Below, one piece after another: positions 42,963 to 54,545 of a stretch of 64,000 nucleotides of DNA. The notes beneath the pieces are model-generated. The model worked only from the letters and a program-made list of their open reading frames with translations, was not told the origin of the DNA and did no database searches. Within the stretch, counting starts at the first letter, position 1; the number at the start of each line of letters is the position of its first letter. Position numbers and translations under genes: made by a program. Source of the stretch: CAZMGY01 sp964565945 [NCBI: uncultured bacterium] (lineage in GTDB: Bacteria; GCA-001730085). The stretch spans positions 1-64,000 of the forward strand of contig CAZMGY010000026.1 of assembly GCA_964565945.1 (NCBI GenBank), in the 5' to 3' direction.

Positions 42963-43025
42963 ATCTTGGATACCTTTAGGGTTTCCCTATTAAAGTTTAA
43001 AGGAAAATCTAACAAAGAGGTTGTT

Positions 43026-46000
43026 ATGCCACGTTTTTTACCAAAAAAAGAAGGTTTATATCGCCCCGATTATGAACATGATGCGTGTGGGGTGGGGTTT
43101 ATTGCTCATCTCAAAGGACAAAAGTCACATGATATTGTGAGCAAAGGTATCGAATTATTGCTTAACTTGGAGCATCGTGGTGCGGTGGGTGCCGAACATA
43201 ACTCTGGTGATGGAGCTGGTATTTTAATTCAATTGCCACACGCTTTTTTTCAATCCCTATCGGGTGAATTGGGGTTTGAGGTTCCTGAATTTGGTCATTA
43301 TGGTGTCGGACAGGTTTTCTTGCCTCCTCAGGAAGATTTGCAAGCCCAATGTCGTGAAATTTTTGAATGTTGTGTGCGTGAATGTGGTCAAGAGGTCTTG
43401 GGATGGCGTTCAGTTCCTCAGGACAATTCGGTCTTAGGTAGCATGGTCAGAGAGCTTGAACCAGAAATGGCTCAGGTGTTCATTAAACGTGACGGAGGCT
43501 GTCCCGACGACTTGGCTTTTGAACGTAAGTTGTTTGTGATTCGCAAATACGCCCAAAATCAAATTTTAAAGCAGGTTAAAGGTGCCGATCAGTATTATTA
43601 CGTTGGTTCACTGTCTTACAAGACGGTGGTTTACAAAGGTCAGTTGATCACCACTCAGTTAGCGGGCTTTTTTGATGATTTGCGCAATCCCGAAACAATC
43701 TCGGCGATTGCTTTGGTTCACAGTCGTTTTTCGACCAACACCTTTCCAAGTTGGCCTTTAGCGCAACCGTTTCGTTATTTGGCTCACAACGGTGAGATTA
43801 ACACCCTGCGCGGGAACATCAATTGGATGCGAGCTCGTCAAAGTTTGTTTAAATCAAATGTGTTCACCGAGGACGAAATGAGCAAAATTTTACCCATTTT
43901 GGATGAGGATGGATCAGATTCGGCCGTTTTGGATAATGCAATTGAATTTTTGACCCTGGCAGGTCGTTCATTGCCGCATGTGATGATGATGATGATTCCC
44001 GAAGCTTGGGAAAAACACACTGAAATGAACCCTGAACAAAGAGCTTTTTATGAATTTCATGCAACACTCATGGAGCCTTGGGATGGACCCGCTTCGGTGA
44101 TTTTCACCGATGGTCAATTTATTGGTGCAACCTTGGATCGTAACGGTTTGCGTCCTTCGCGCTATTGCTTAACCAAAGATGATGTTTTGGTGATGGCTTC
44201 CGAGCAAGGTGCTTTGGAATTTGTGCCCGAAGATATTGTTCTTAAAGGGTGCTTGCAGCCAGGCAAAATGTTTTTAGCCGATCTTGAGCAAGGCTGGATT
44301 GTTCCCGATGTTGAAGTGAAAGCTCAGTTGGCGAATGCTCAGCCTTATGGAGAATGGATTGATCAACAAAAAATCGAGCTAAGTGATTTGCCTTTTGATT
44401 ACCCCGTTAAACAGCCCGATCATGAGACGACTCTTAAACGCCAGAAGTGTTTTGGCTATAGCTTGGAAGAGCTAAGATTGCTTGTAGAACCAATGTTTAG
44501 CACTGGGTACGAAGCGATTGGGTCGATGGGTAATGATGCGCCAGTGGCGGTTTTGTCGGATAAGTCGATCAATTTGTTCAACTATTTTCATCAACTTTTT
44601 GCTCAGGTGACCAATCCTCCGATTGATCCAATCCGTGAAGAAGCCATTATGAGCTTAACCACGTTTTTAGGACCCCAAGGTAACATTTTGGATGAGAAGG
44701 ATGAGCGTTACTTTGTCGAAATGCCTCAGCCATTGATCACTGATGAGCAAATGGCTCGTTTGAACGGAGCCAATACCGAATATTTGAAAGCGAAAACATT
44801 GCCGATGTTGTTTGATCCGAAAAAGGGAGGTCTTAAAATAGCTGTTGAAGCTTTGTGCGATGTTGCTGTCCAAGCGGTTCAGGAAGGCCATTCAGTGATT
44901 GTTCTTTCGGATCATTCTGTGAGTGCCAGCCAAGCGCCGATTCCTTCGCTATTAGCGACATCCGCGGTACATCATCGTTTGATTAAAGCTGGATTAAGAA
45001 CACAGTGTGGTTTGGTAATTGAGACGGGTGAGGCTCGTGAGGTTCATCATTTTGCTGTCTTGATTGGTTATGGAGCCAATGCGATCAATCCATACTTGGT
45101 CTTTGAAAGTGTTAAAGATATGCAACAGCGTCACTATTTGGATGCGGAGATTAGCCAAGAACAAGCTGAAGCCAATTTTATTTATGCCGTGGGTAAAGGT
45201 TTATTAAAGATCATGTCTAAAATGGGTATCTCGACCGTTCAGTCCTACATGGGGGCGCAGATTTTTGAAGCGGTTGGATTAGGTGAAGAACTGATTGATA
45301 ATTATTTCTGTGGAACAGCTTCGCGCATAGGTGGTATCGGTTTTGCCGAGCTTGAAGAAGAAACCTTGATTCGCCATCGTTTTGCCTATCCTTCGAAAGA
45401 TACCGAGGGGGATCATACCGATATTGATGGCGGAGGTCAGTATCAGTGGAGACAACGAGGCGAGCGTCACTTATTCAGCCCAGATGTGGTGCATTTGTTA
45501 CAACGTTCGGTGCGTCAAAACAATTATGACATGTATAAGCAGTTTACCGTTTTGGTTAACGATCAAAATAAACAATTGTTAACCTTGCGTGGTTTGCTCG
45601 ACTTCGATAATCGCGAATCAATTTCGCTGGATGAAGTTGAGCCGAGCGAAGCTATTTGCAAGCGTTTTGCGACTGGTGCTATGTCTTACGGCTCAATTTC
45701 AATAGAAGCCCACACAACTTTGGCAATCGCTATGAACCGGATTGGTGGCAAAAGTAATACAGGTGAAGGGGGTGAAGATCCTAAGCGATTCGAGCCCATG
45801 GAGAACGGCGACAATGCCTGTTCTGCCATTAAACAAGTGGCTTCGGGACGTTTTGGCGTAACGTCCAATTATCTTGTGCATTCCGAAGAAATTCAAATCA
45901 AGATTGCTCAGGGAGCTAAGCCTGGTGAGGGTGGTCAGCTACCTGGTTACAAAGTGGATGATATTATCGGTAAAGTTAGACATTCAACGCCTGGTGTTGG

Positions 46001-47546
46001 TCTGATATCACCTCCTCCTCATCATGACATTTACTCGATTGAGGATTTGGCTCAGTTGATTTTTGACCTTAAAAACTCAAACACTTCGGCGCGGATTAAT
46101 GTAAAATTGGTGTCCGAGGTTGGTGTGGGAACTGTGGCTACTGGTGTGGCCAAGGCACACGCCGATGTGGTGTTGATTGCGGGCTACGACGGGGGAACAG
46201 GTGCTTCTCCGCAAACATCGATCAAGCATGCAGGTTTGCCTTGGGAGCTTGGTTTGGCCGAAACACATCAAACACTTGTTAAAAATAAATTGCGCAACCG
46301 TATTGTGGTTCAGACCGATGGTCAAATTCGTACTGGACGTGATTTGGCAATTGCGACTCTTTTGGGTGCCGAGGAATGGGGTGTGGCCACTGCAGGATTG
46401 GTGGCTATCGGTTGTATTATGATGCGTAAGTGTCATTTGAATACCTGTCCAGTCGGGATTGCGACGCAAGATAAAGATTTACGGGTTCTGTATCATGGTG
46501 AAGCTGATCATGTGGTGAACTACTTCCGTTTTATGGCCGAAGAGCTTCGGGAAATTATGGCCGAACTTGGTTTTCGCACGGTTAATGAAATGGTGGGACG
46601 CGTTGACAAGTTGAAAGCCCGTAAGGATGTTTCGCATTGGAAAGCCAAAACCTTGCGTTTGGAAGATTTGTTGCACAAAATGGCTGAAAGCCAAGATGGT
46701 CAAGATTTCTGTTATGAAACTCAAGATCATGGTTTGGAAACAGCTTTGGATTATGAACTTCTAGCCAAAGCGAAAGATGCGATTGAATCCAAAAAACCTG
46801 TTCAAGAGAACATTCATTTGCGCAATATCAATCGGACAGTCGGAACGATTTTATCGGCCGAGGTGACTCGGGCTCATGGCGAAGAAGGTTTAGCCGCCGA
46901 TATGATTCATTTCAAAGCGACAGGAAGTGGTGGACAAAGTCTAGGAGCTTTCAGTGTTTCTGGAGTTACCTTTGAACTCGAGGGGGACGCTAACGATTAT
47001 TTTGGCAAAGGGATGTGTGGAGGTCGTTTGATTCTTTATCCTCCCAAACAATCAACCTTTGTTCCCGATGAGAATGTAATTGTTGGCAACGTAGCCTTTT
47101 ATGGAGCGACCAGTGGAGAATCTTATATTCGCGGATTGGCGGGCGAACGTTTTTGCGTAAGAAACTCTGGGGTTGAGGTGGTTGTTGAAGCTGTCGGGAA
47201 TCATGGTTGTGAATATATGACGGATGGTCGTGTGATTATTTTGGGCGAGATCGGTCGTAACTTTGCTGCAGGGATGAGTGGTGGAATTGCTTATATCTTT
47301 GATGAGAACGATACCTTAACGCATCGCATCAATTCTGGCTTAGTTGATTTAGAACAGATTGAGGATGGTGAGGAATCTAGCTTTGTGAAAGGCAAGATTC
47401 AAAATCACTTCGATTACACAGGAAGTCGCAATGCAGAGCGTATTTTGCAAGATTGGGACATGAACAAAACTAAGTTTATCAAGGTTATGCCTCGCGATTA
47501 CAAGAGAGTCTTGATGGAACGTCAACAGGTAGCGGCTTTTGCCTAA
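43026..47546 (+). CDS. gltB: Glutamate synthase (NADPH-type), large subunit
   Basis: Transfers the amide of glutamine to 2-oxoglutarate, giving two glutamates. 1506 residues, family length. The N-terminal class II amidotransferase has its Cys nucleophile in [11 protein letters not shown] (Cys21, exposed after propeptide removal). The central and FMN domains carry [16 protein letters not shown] and PGEGGQLPG; the 3Fe-4S ligands are in [15 protein letters not shown] with C-x5-C-x4-C. The C-terminal GXGXG beta-helix is last ([12 protein letters not shown]). ATG at 43026 is five bases after AGAGG; the frame runs upstream to a TTG at 42966 without a signal. Confidence 0.97.
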   Translation: MPRFLPKKEGLYRPDYEHDACGVGFIAHLKGQKSHDIVSKGIELLLNLEHRGAVGAEHNSGDGAGILIQLPHAFFQSLSGELGFEVPEFGHYGVGQVFLPPQEDLQAQCREIFECCVRECGQEVLGWRSVPQDNSVLGSMVRELEPEMAQVFIKRDGGCPDDLAFERKLFVIRKYAQNQILKQVKGADQYYYVGSLSYKTVVYKGQLITTQLAGFFDDLRNPETISAIALVHSRFSTNTFPSWPLAQPFRYLAHNGEINTLRGNINWMRARQSLFKSNVFTEDEMSKILPILDEDGSDSAVLDNAIEFLTLAGRSLPHVMMMMIPEAWEKHTEMNPEQRAFYEFHATLMEPWDGPASVIFTDGQFIGATLDRNGLRPSRYCLTKDDVLVMASEQGALEFVPEDIVLKGCLQPGKMFLADLEQGWIVPDVEVKAQLANAQPYGEWIDQQKIELSDLPFDYPVKQPDHETTLKRQKCFGYSLEELRLLVEPMFSTGYEAIGSMGNDAPVAVLSDKSINLFNYFHQLFAQVTNPPIDPIREEAIMSLTTFLGPQGNILDEKDERYFVEMPQPLITDEQMARLNGANTEYLKAKTLPMLFDPKKGGLKIAVEALCDVAVQAVQEGHSVIVLSDHSVSASQAPIPSLLATSAVHHRLIKAGLRTQCGLVIETGEAREVHHFAVLIGYGANAINPYLVFESVKDMQQRHYLDAEISQEQAEANFIYAVGKGLLKIMSKMGISTVQSYMGAQIFEAVGLGEELIDNYFCGTASRIGGIGFAELEEETLIRHRFAYPSKDTEGDHTDIDGGGQYQWRQRGERHLFSPDVVHLLQRSVRQNNYDMYKQFTVLVNDQNKQLLTLRGLLDFDNRESISLDEVEPSEAICKRFATGAMSYGSISIEAHTTLAIAMNRIGGKSNTGEGGEDPKRFEPMENGDNACSAIKQVASGRFGVTSNYLVHSEEIQIKIAQGAKPGEGGQLPGYKVDDIIGKVRHSTPGVGLISPPPHHDIYSIEDLAQLIFDLKNSNTSARINVKLVSEVGVGTVATGVAKAHADVVLIAGYDGGTGASPQTSIKHAGLPWELGLAETHQTLVKNKLRNRIVVQTDGQIRTGRDLAIATLLGAEEWGVATAGLVAIGCIMMRKCHLNTCPVGIATQDKDLRVLYHGEADHVVNYFRFMAEELREIMAELGFRTVNEMVGRVDKLKARKDVSHWKAKTLRLEDLLHKMAESQDGQDFCYETQDHGLETALDYELLAKAKDAIESKKPVQENIHLRNINRTVGTILSAEVTRAHGEEGLAADMIHFKATGSGGQSLGAFSVSGVTFELEGDANDYFGKGMCGGRLILYPPKQSTFVPDENVIVGNVAFYGATSGESYIRGLAGERFCVRNSGVEVVVEAVGNHGCEYMTDGRVIILGEIGRNFAAGMSGGIAYIFDENDTLTHRINSGLVDLEQIEDGEESSFVKGKIQNHFDYTGSRNAERILQDWDMNKTKFIKVMPRDYKRVLMERQQVAAFA

Positions 47547-47570
47547 GACAAGGAACAGGATAACAGAATT

Positions 47571-49058
47571 ATGGGTAACCCGACGGGATTTAAAGAATTT
47601 GATCGACAAACACCAGATTACGTGCCAGTTGAAGAACGTGTTGAACATTTTAATGATTTTATTCAACCGCTATCTTCCGAAGAGCTTAAAAATCAGGCAG
47701 CGCGTTGTATGGATTGTGGCGTCCCTTTTTGTCACAGTGATTATGGTTGTCCTTTGGGCAATATTATTCCTGAGTTCAATGATTATGTGTATCGTGACTG
47801 CTGGGAAGAAGCTTTTCAAAGTTTGCTGTCGACCAACAATTTTCCTGAGTTTACAGGACGTATTTGTCCCGCGCCTTGCGAGTCGGCCTGTGTTCTGGGT
47901 ATTATCAAACCACCTGTGACGATCAAAAATATCGAAGTGTCAATTAGTGATAAAGCCTACGAAATGGGCTATATGAAACCTACTCCTCTGGCACATCGCA
48001 CAGAAAAAAAAGTGGCTGTGATTGGATCGGGTCCCGCAGGATTGGCGGTCGCAGATCAGTTGAACAAAGCTAGGCACTTGGTCACCGTTTTTGAACGTGA
48101 AAATCGCATTGGTGGTTTGTTGATGTATGGCATTCCTAATTTTAAGCTGGAAAAATCAGTAGTTGATCGGCGTGTTAAGTTGATGGAAGAAGGAGGCATT
48201 AGGTTTCAAACCAATGCCAATGTAGGCGTTAATGTTGATGTGGCAGACCTCAAAAAGGATTTCGATGCGATTGTTTTGGCTGGTGGATCGACCGAAGCAC
48301 GTGACTTACCGATTGAAGGGCGTGATGCCGATGGTATTTATGTGGCAATGACTTTTTTAACCCAAAACACCAAACGTGTTTTGGGCGAAAAGATTCCTAA
48401 GGATCAAGAGATTTTGGCCACAGATAAGCACGTGATTGTGATCGGCGGTGGGGATACGGGCTCGGACTGTGTGGGGACGTCGATTCGTCAAAAAGCCGCT
48501 TCGGTGACTCAAATTGAATTGATGTCGCAACCTCCTGAAGAGAGAGATGCAACGATGCCTTGGCCTTTGTATCCACGTATTTTTCGCATTTCGAGCTCTC
48601 AAGCCGAAGGATGTGACCGTGACTTTGCGGTGTTAACCAAAAAATTTATTAAAAATGACCAGGGTCAAGTGACAGATTTGAGCTGTGTGCGGATTGAGTT
48701 GGAAACACCCGAGCCTGGACAAAGACCTGGTTTTAAAGAAGTGGAAGGTTCCGAGTTTGTGCTTAAAGCCGACCTTGTTCTTTTGGCGATGGGTTTTGTT
48801 CATCCTGAGCACAAAGGTCTTTTGGAGCATTTGGGCGTGGAGAAAGATGAGCGTGGTAATGTGAAAGCTGACGGTCAATACGCCACAAGTGAAGGTGGTG
48901 TTTTTGTAGCGGGAGATATGCATCGAGGTCAGTCCTTAGTGGTTTGGGCGATTTCAGAAGGACGTGAATGTGCTTACCATGTTGATGAGTTCCTGATGGG
49001 GCATAAGTCGCGCCTTTACCAAAAAAACCATTCATTTTCGGAGCAAAAAGCAGTATAG
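47571..49058 (+). CDS. gltD: Glutamate synthase, small subunit
   Basis: FAD flavoprotein that passes NADPH electrons to GltB. 495 residues. The N-terminal 4Fe-4S region (RCMDCGVPFCHSDYGCPLGN, then CPAPCESACVLG) is followed by the FAD fold (VAVIGSGPAGLAVADQL) and the NADPH fold (HVIVIGGGDTGSDCVGTS), ending in EGGVFVAGDMHRGQSLVVWA. 24 bases after gltB, same operon; 18 bases before carA. Confidence 0.97.
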   Translation: MGNPTGFKEFDRQTPDYVPVEERVEHFNDFIQPLSSEELKNQAARCMDCGVPFCHSDYGCPLGNIIPEFNDYVYRDCWEEAFQSLLSTNNFPEFTGRICPAPCESACVLGIIKPPVTIKNIEVSISDKAYEMGYMKPTPLAHRTEKKVAVIGSGPAGLAVADQLNKARHLVTVFERENRIGGLLMYGIPNFKLEKSVVDRRVKLMEEGGIRFQTNANVGVNVDVADLKKDFDAIVLAGGSTEARDLPIEGRDADGIYVAMTFLTQNTKRVLGEKIPKDQEILATDKHVIVIGGGDTGSDCVGTSIRQKAASVTQIELMSQPPEERDATMPWPLYPRIFRISSSQAEGCDRDFAVLTKKFIKNDQGQVTDLSCVRIELETPEPGQRPGFKEVEGSEFVLKADLVLLAMGFVHPEHKGLLEHLGVEKDERGNVKADGQYATSEGGVFVAGDMHRGQSLVVWAISEGRECAYHVDEFLMGHKSRLYQKNHSFSEQKAV

Positions 49059-49076
49059 CTGGGGGATGGAAAACAT

Positions 49077-50174
49077 ATGGAAACCACCAAAGCGTTAGTG
49101 GTTTTAGAGGATGGATTTGTCTTTGAAGGCGAGTCTATTAGTGTATCTGGAGAGATCTGTGGCGAAATGGTTTTCAATACCTCAATGACGGGGTATCAGG
49201 AAATTCTGACCGATCCGTCTTATGCGGGGCAAATTGTTACGATGACCTATCCTTTGATCGGTAATTATGGTGTCAATGCAGAGGATGTGGAATCCGATCG
49301 GGTTCAAGTGCGTGGTTTTCTTATGAAGGAATACAGCGAAATTTATTCCAATCATCGAGCCACGCAAAGCTTAGCTGATTATTTGAAAGAAAATAATATT
49401 TTAGCGGTGCAAGGCATTGACACGCGTAAGCTCACCAAGCATTTGCGTGAAAAGGGTGCTATGCGAGGGATTATCTCGACCGAGGATTCGGACATAAATT
49501 TCTTGCTTGCCAAGGTGCAATCATCTCCGTTGATGGAAGGCCAAGACTTTGTTCAACACGTGACGACTGATAAGTCTTATGTGGTTGAAGCGCAAGGGGA
49601 CAAAAACTACACGGTCGCGGCTCTCGATTGTGGAATTAAGCGCAATATTCTTCGTATTTTTAGCGAAATGGGCTGTGAGGTTCATGTGTTTCCCGCCCGT
49701 GCAACGGTTGATGATTTGTTAGGTGTTAGTCCTGATGGCTTTTTTATTTCCAATGGGCCTGGTGATCCTGCGGCTGTGACATATGCTGTCGAAACAATTA
49801 GAAAGTTGTTGGGGGAAAAGCCTATGTTTGGTATTTGTTTGGGGCATCAAATTTTGTCGCTGGCTTTAGGGAAAACAACCTATAAGCTTAAGTTTGGCCA
49901 TCGCGGAGCCAATCATCCTGTGCAAGATGTAAGCAATGGTCAAGTGGCCATTTCGTCGCAAAACCACGGGTTTTGTGTTCACTCAGAGACACTCAAAAGC
50001 GATGAAGTTCAGGTCAGTCATTGGAATCTTAATGACAAAACGGTGGCGGGGATTCGTCATATGAAATGGCCGGTTCTGGCGGTGCAGTATCATCCCGAAG
50101 CTTCTCCGGGACCTCAAGAAGCTCGGGTGCTGTTTGAAGAATTTATGGAAATGATGGACAACGAACGCATCTAA
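49077..50174 (+). CDS. carA: Carbamoyl-phosphate synthase, small subunit
   Basis: Glutaminase subunit that supplies ammonia to CarB for arginine and pyrimidine synthesis. 365 residues. N-terminal domain FNTSMTGYQEILTDPSYAGQI; class I amidotransferase with the Cys in FGICLGHQI and His/Glu in VQYHPEASPGP. Placed between gltD and carB; both consume glutamine, which explains their joint transcription. Confidence 0.97.
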   Translation: METTKALVVLEDGFVFEGESISVSGEICGEMVFNTSMTGYQEILTDPSYAGQIVTMTYPLIGNYGVNAEDVESDRVQVRGFLMKEYSEIYSNHRATQSLADYLKENNILAVQGIDTRKLTKHLREKGAMRGIISTEDSDINFLLAKVQSSPLMEGQDFVQHVTTDKSYVVEAQGDKNYTVAALDCGIKRNILRIFSEMGCEVHVFPARATVDDLLGVSPDGFFISNGPGDPAAVTYAVETIRKLLGEKPMFGICLGHQILSLALGKTTYKLKFGHRGANHPVQDVSNGQVAISSQNHGFCVHSETLKSDEVQVSHWNLNDKTVAGIRHMKWPVLAVQYHPEASPGPQEARVLFEEFMEMMDNERI

Positions 50175-50231
50175 TTTGAGAGATGTTCGCAGGCCGATAA
50201 CGTCTTAATTATTAATGAGGAAGCATGCCAA

Positions 50232-53200
50232 ATGCCAAAGAGAACAGACATTCAGAAAATTTTAATCATTGGATCAGGTCCTATTGTGATTGGTCAAGCC
50301 TGTGAATTTGATTATTCGGGAACTCAGGCATGTAAGGCTCTTCGCGAAGAAGGGTACGAAGTTGTTTTGGTGAACTCCAATCCAGCCACGATTATGACTG
50401 ATCCTGAATTGGCTGACCACACCTATATTGAACCGATCGAAGCTTCGGTTATGTCCAAGATTATCGAAAAAGAACGTCCCGATGCTTTGCTTCCGACACT
50501 TGGTGGGCAAACAGGTCTCAATGTGGCAATGCGATTGGTGGAGTCGGGGGTTTTAGACAAATTTGATGTCAAAATGATTGGAGCGAATGCCGCTGCGATT
50601 AAAAAAGCTGAAGATCGCGAACGTTTCAAAGAAGCCATGGAAAGTATTGGTTTAGAATTAGCCAAAAGTTTTTTTGCCTACAATATGGATGATGCACGCA
50701 AAATTGCTGAGAAAATGGGCTTTCCTTGCATTATTCGCCCCAGCTATACACTTGGAGGCCGTGGCGGAGGGATTGCAACCTCAATGGAAGAATTTGAAAA
50801 AATAGCCGCCTTAGGTTTAGAAAGTAGCCGTATTCAGAAAATATCGATCGAAGAATCCATTTTAGGTTGGAAAGAATACGAGCTTGAGGTCATGCGTGAC
50901 ACTAAGGACAATGTTGTGATCGTTTGTTCAATCGAAAACTTGGATCCGATGGGGGTTCACACGGGCGATAGCATTACCGTAGCACCAGTGCAAACTTTAA
51001 CTGATGTTGAGTATCAAGAGATGCGCAATGCAGCCATTGCTATCATTCGTGAAATTGGGGTTGAAACAGGGGGTTCCAATGTTCAGTTTGCCCTTAATCC
51101 TAAAGATGGTCGTTTGATTGTGATAGAGATGAACCCGCGTGTGTCACGTTCTTCGGCATTAGCCAGTAAAGCGACAGGTTTTCCGATTGCTAAAATTGCG
51201 GCCAAATTGGCCGTTGGTTATACCTTGGATGAACTTCAAAACGATATCACTCGCAAAACTCCTGCGTGTTTTGAACCGACCATTGATTATTGCGTGATCA
51301 AAATTCCTCGGTTCACTTTTGAAAAATTTCCCGAAGCAGGTGATGCCTTGGGGATTTCGATGAAGTCGGTAGGAGAAACTATGGCAATTGGGCGAACTTT
51401 TAAGGAGTCTTTGCAAAAAGGTTTGCGTGGTTTAGAGATTGGGCACTATGGTTTGGATAATAAGTTGGACTTTCGTGAGATTGATCTGGAGAAGTTGATG
51501 GATCGTTTAACCGTGCCGAATGCTTCCCGTATTTTCTATTTAAAGTATGCTTTCCAAGGAGGGATGACGGTTGAGGACTTGGCTGAGCATACCAAAATTG
51601 ATCCTTGGTTTTTGCATAACATCAAGCAAATTGTTGACTTGGAAAATCTTATCGTGCAAGAGTATCAAGGTTCAGAGACATTAAGTCGAGCGACTTTGCA
51701 AAAAGCTAAAGAGTATGGATTTGGCAATTATCAGCTGTCATTGTTGTTGGACGTTTCGGAAAATGAAGTGAGGCGTCTTTTTAAGGATGAGGGTGTTCAG
51801 GTCGTTTATAAGTTGGTGGATACCTGTGCTGCCGAATTTGAAGCTTACACCCCTTATTATTATTCTACGTATGAAGACGAAGATGAGGCTAAAAAGTCCG
51901 ATAACAAGAAAGTGGTTATTTTAGGTGGGGGGCCTAATCGGATTGGTCAGGGAATTGAATTTGATTATTGTTGCTGTCATGCCGCGTTTGCATTGAAAGA
52001 TTTGGGTTACGAGTCAATTATGGTGAATTCGAATCCCGAGACAGTGTCGACGGATTATGATACATCTGACCGATTGTACTTTGAGCCACTCACCTTTGAA
52101 GATGTCATGAACATTATGAACGTAGAAAAGCCAGATGGTGTGATTATTCAGTTTGGTGGGCAAACACCACTCAACTTGGCACGTCAGCTGGAAGATGCTG
52201 GTGTTCCTATTATTGGAACTAAAGTTGCCTCGATTGAAGTAGCTGAATGTCGCGAACAGTTTGCCGCTATGATGGATAAGTTGGGGATTCGCCAGCCGAA
52301 AAATGGGATTGCGTATTCCCTAAATGAAGCGTTCAAACAAGCGCAAGAGATTGGATTTCCATTGTTGGTTCGTCCGTCTTATGTGTTAGGTGGGCGCGCA
52401 ATGAGAATTCTTTATTCCAAAGATGAGTTAAAAGATTTTTTTGACGAAGCCAAACAAGCCTCCAAAGAGGGGTCTGTGCTGATTGATCAGTTCTTAGAGT
52501 CGGCCATCGAGGTGGATGTGGACGCTTTGAGCGATGGGGAGGATTGTTTTGTGGTTGGCATTATGGAGCATATTGAGGGGGCTGGGATTCATTCTGGTGA
52601 TTCGGCCTGTGTATTACCTAGCCAAACTTTGAGCACAGAAATTTTAGAAGAGATTGAGGTGTCCACCAAGAATATAGCTAAAAAGCTTAATGTGATTGGT
52701 TTGCTTAATATTCAATTTGCGGTACGCAACAAGCAGCTCTATATTATCGAAGTAAATCCCCGCGCTTCGCGAACTGTGCCTTTTGTGAGCAAAATGACAG
52801 GCAATCCTTTGGCTAAAAAAGCCATTAAGCTTATGCTTGGAGCTAAACTGAAGGACTTAACTTTGCACCCCGCGATCCCTAACGGATATGTGGGCATTAA
52901 AGAATCTGTGTTGCCATTTTCCCGTTTCTCTGGGGTTGATATTGTGTTGGGACCAGAGATGAAATCGACTGGAGAAGTGATGGGAATTGCGGCTACTTAT
53001 GGAGAAGCCTTTGCCAAAGCTCAAATGGCGGCTGGACAATACTTGCCCAAAAAAGGTTTTGTCTTTGTGAGTGTGAATGATCACGACAAAGAGGGGATTA
53101 TTCCGGTGGCGCAGAAGCTAGAGGATTTAGGTTTTCAAATATTATCAACGCCAGGGACAGCTCGTGTGATTAAGCAAGCGGGTGTTAAGGTTCGTGAGAT

Positions 53201-53453
53201 TTCTTCGATCACGCCTGACAAAGAGGATTTGTTGGATATGATTGAAAAAGGTAAAATTCGCTTAGTTATCAATACCCCCTCGGGGCAGAAAAGCCAGACG
53301 GATATGAAAAAAATTCGAGCCAGTGCGGTGATGCATGATATTCCTTCGATCACAACCATTCAAGGCGCGTGCGCCGCGATTAAGGCAATCGAACATATCA
53401 AGCAAAATGATATCTGCGTTAAGACTATCCAGGAGTACCATTCCGTTTTGTAG
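50232..53453 (+). CDS. carB: Carbamoyl-phosphate synthase, large subunit
   Basis: Makes carbamoyl phosphate from bicarbonate, ammonia and two ATP. 1073 residues, full length. Two ATP-grasp halves are visible ([16 protein letters not shown] and [16 protein letters not shown]), a central oligomerisation domain, and a C-terminal MGS-like allosteric domain ([16 protein letters not shown], then LVINTPSG). ATG at 50232 stands ten bases from GAGGA; a nearer ATG at 50225 is out of frame. Last gene of the gltBD-carAB group. Confidence 0.97.
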   Translation: MPKRTDIQKILIIGSGPIVIGQACEFDYSGTQACKALREEGYEVVLVNSNPATIMTDPELADHTYIEPIEASVMSKIIEKERPDALLPTLGGQTGLNVAMRLVESGVLDKFDVKMIGANAAAIKKAEDRERFKEAMESIGLELAKSFFAYNMDDARKIAEKMGFPCIIRPSYTLGGRGGGIATSMEEFEKIAALGLESSRIQKISIEESILGWKEYELEVMRDTKDNVVIVCSIENLDPMGVHTGDSITVAPVQTLTDVEYQEMRNAAIAIIREIGVETGGSNVQFALNPKDGRLIVIEMNPRVSRSSALASKATGFPIAKIAAKLAVGYTLDELQNDITRKTPACFEPTIDYCVIKIPRFTFEKFPEAGDALGISMKSVGETMAIGRTFKESLQKGLRGLEIGHYGLDNKLDFREIDLEKLMDRLTVPNASRIFYLKYAFQGGMTVEDLAEHTKIDPWFLHNIKQIVDLENLIVQEYQGSETLSRATLQKAKEYGFGNYQLSLLLDVSENEVRRLFKDEGVQVVYKLVDTCAAEFEAYTPYYYSTYEDEDEAKKSDNKKVVILGGGPNRIGQGIEFDYCCCHAAFALKDLGYESIMVNSNPETVSTDYDTSDRLYFEPLTFEDVMNIMNVEKPDGVIIQFGGQTPLNLARQLEDAGVPIIGTKVASIEVAECREQFAAMMDKLGIRQPKNGIAYSLNEAFKQAQEIGFPLLVRPSYVLGGRAMRILYSKDELKDFFDEAKQASKEGSVLIDQFLESAIEVDVDALSDGEDCFVVGIMEHIEGAGIHSGDSACVLPSQTLSTEILEEIEVSTKNIAKKLNVIGLLNIQFAVRNKQLYIIEVNPRASRTVPFVSKMTGNPLAKKAIKLMLGAKLKDLTLHPAIPNGYVGIKESVLPFSRFSGVDIVLGPEMKSTGEVMGIAATYGEAFAKAQMAAGQYLPKKGFVFVSVNDHDKEGIIPVAQKLEDLGFQILSTPGTARVIKQAGVKVREISSITPDKEDLLDMIEKGKIRLVINTPSGQKSQTDMKKIRASAVMHDIPSITTIQGACAAIKAIEHIKQNDICVKTIQEYHSVL

Positions 53454-53472
53454 CATTCTTCATTAGAAGATC

Positions 53473-53501
53473 TTTACTCTTTTAACAAAATCAGGTACTA
53501 T
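53473..53501 (+). promoter_or_regulatory. Possible promoter for the ABC/Gld-like operon
   Basis: TTTACT (53473-53478) and TACTAT (53496-53501), 17 bases apart, in the 81-base gap after carB. Each box matches four of six consensus bases. Confidence 0.35.
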
Positions 53502-53534
53502 GTGGTTCGCTTTAAAACAGTGGGGTGTGTGTGA

Positions 53535-54545
53535 ATGATTGAAGTTTCTCATGTCAGCAAAGAGTTTAACGGTGTAACGGTCATTGACAACATTGATTTT
53601 GTGGTTGATTCCAGGCAAATGGTTGGTTTTTTGGGTACTAATGGCGCTGGCAAAACAACCACTATGCGCATGATTGTGGGGTACCTTAAGCCGAGTCAGG
53701 GGACAATGCGGGTTGCTGGGCATGATGTTGTCGAAGAACCTTTGGAGGTCAAGAAGAATATTGGCTATTTGGCCGAACACAATCCTTTGTACACCGAATT
53801 GCGCGTACATGAATATCTTAAGTTTCGTGCCGAATTAAAAGGCGTTTCCAAGTCCAACATTCGCGCGCGTGTGGCAGATGTGCTAGATAAGTGCTGGATT
53901 AACGATGTGGAGCATCGTATTATTGGACAGTTGTCCAAGGGGTATCGTCAGCGTGTTGGTTTAGCCGACGCTCTGATTCATAATCCTGATGTCCTTATCT
54001 TGGATGAGCCCACCAGTGGTCTGGATCCTTACCAGATTATTAAAACGCGTGAATTGATTAAATCGCTTGCTGATGAGCACACCATTTTGTTTTCGTCTCA
54101 TATTTTGCCAGAGGTCGAAATGTTGTGCGACACTATTATGATTATCAAGAACGGTCAAATTGTGGCCCAAGGAACTGCTGAGGAACTCAAACAGTCGGCT
54201 CGGACGCATCCTCAAGTTAATTTGGTTATTGAGGGGTCTGTCGCAGACGATATGAAGAATTTGCTAAGTCAGATAAAAGATGTGATTCAAGTGATCCATC
54301 GCGGAGCTCACGCGCAGGGGGAGCGATTTGAGTTGGTTCTTGAGGATGGCAGTGATGTGCAAAAAGATATTTTTCAGTTGGTCAGTGAACAATCCTGGAC
54401 GATTGTTCAGATGAGTTCTGGCGAAACGCGTTTGGAAGATCTGTTTGTACAAATCACGATGAACGAAACTACGATGGATGTTCTCAATAATTCACCAGAA
54501 AATCTCCCAAAAAATTTCGAAGATAGTGAGGACGATGCATCATGA
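53535..54545 (+). CDS. ABC transporter ATPase, GldA-like
   Basis: 336 residues. Walker A GTNGAGKTT, signature LSKGYRQRVGLA, Walker B VLILDEPTSGLDP, switch His in ILFSSHILPEVE; then a roughly 100-residue C-terminal extension of the kind seen in GldA and Nod/CcmA-like exporters. Energises the fused permease encoded next, whose ATG overlaps its stop. GldA-type systems in Bacteroidetes support gliding; in other phyla the same set is common and its cargo unknown. Confidence 0.92.
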   Translation: MIEVSHVSKEFNGVTVIDNIDFVVDSRQMVGFLGTNGAGKTTTMRMIVGYLKPSQGTMRVAGHDVVEEPLEVKKNIGYLAEHNPLYTELRVHEYLKFRAELKGVSKSNIRARVADVLDKCWINDVEHRIIGQLSKGYRQRVGLADALIHNPDVLILDEPTSGLDPYQIIKTRELIKSLADEHTILFSSHILPEVEMLCDTIMIIKNGQIVAQGTAEELKQSARTHPQVNLVIEGSVADDMKNLLSQIKDVIQVIHRGAHAQGERFELVLEDGSDVQKDIFQLVSEQSWTIVQMSSGETRLEDLFVQITMNETTMDVLNNSPENLPKNFEDSEDDAS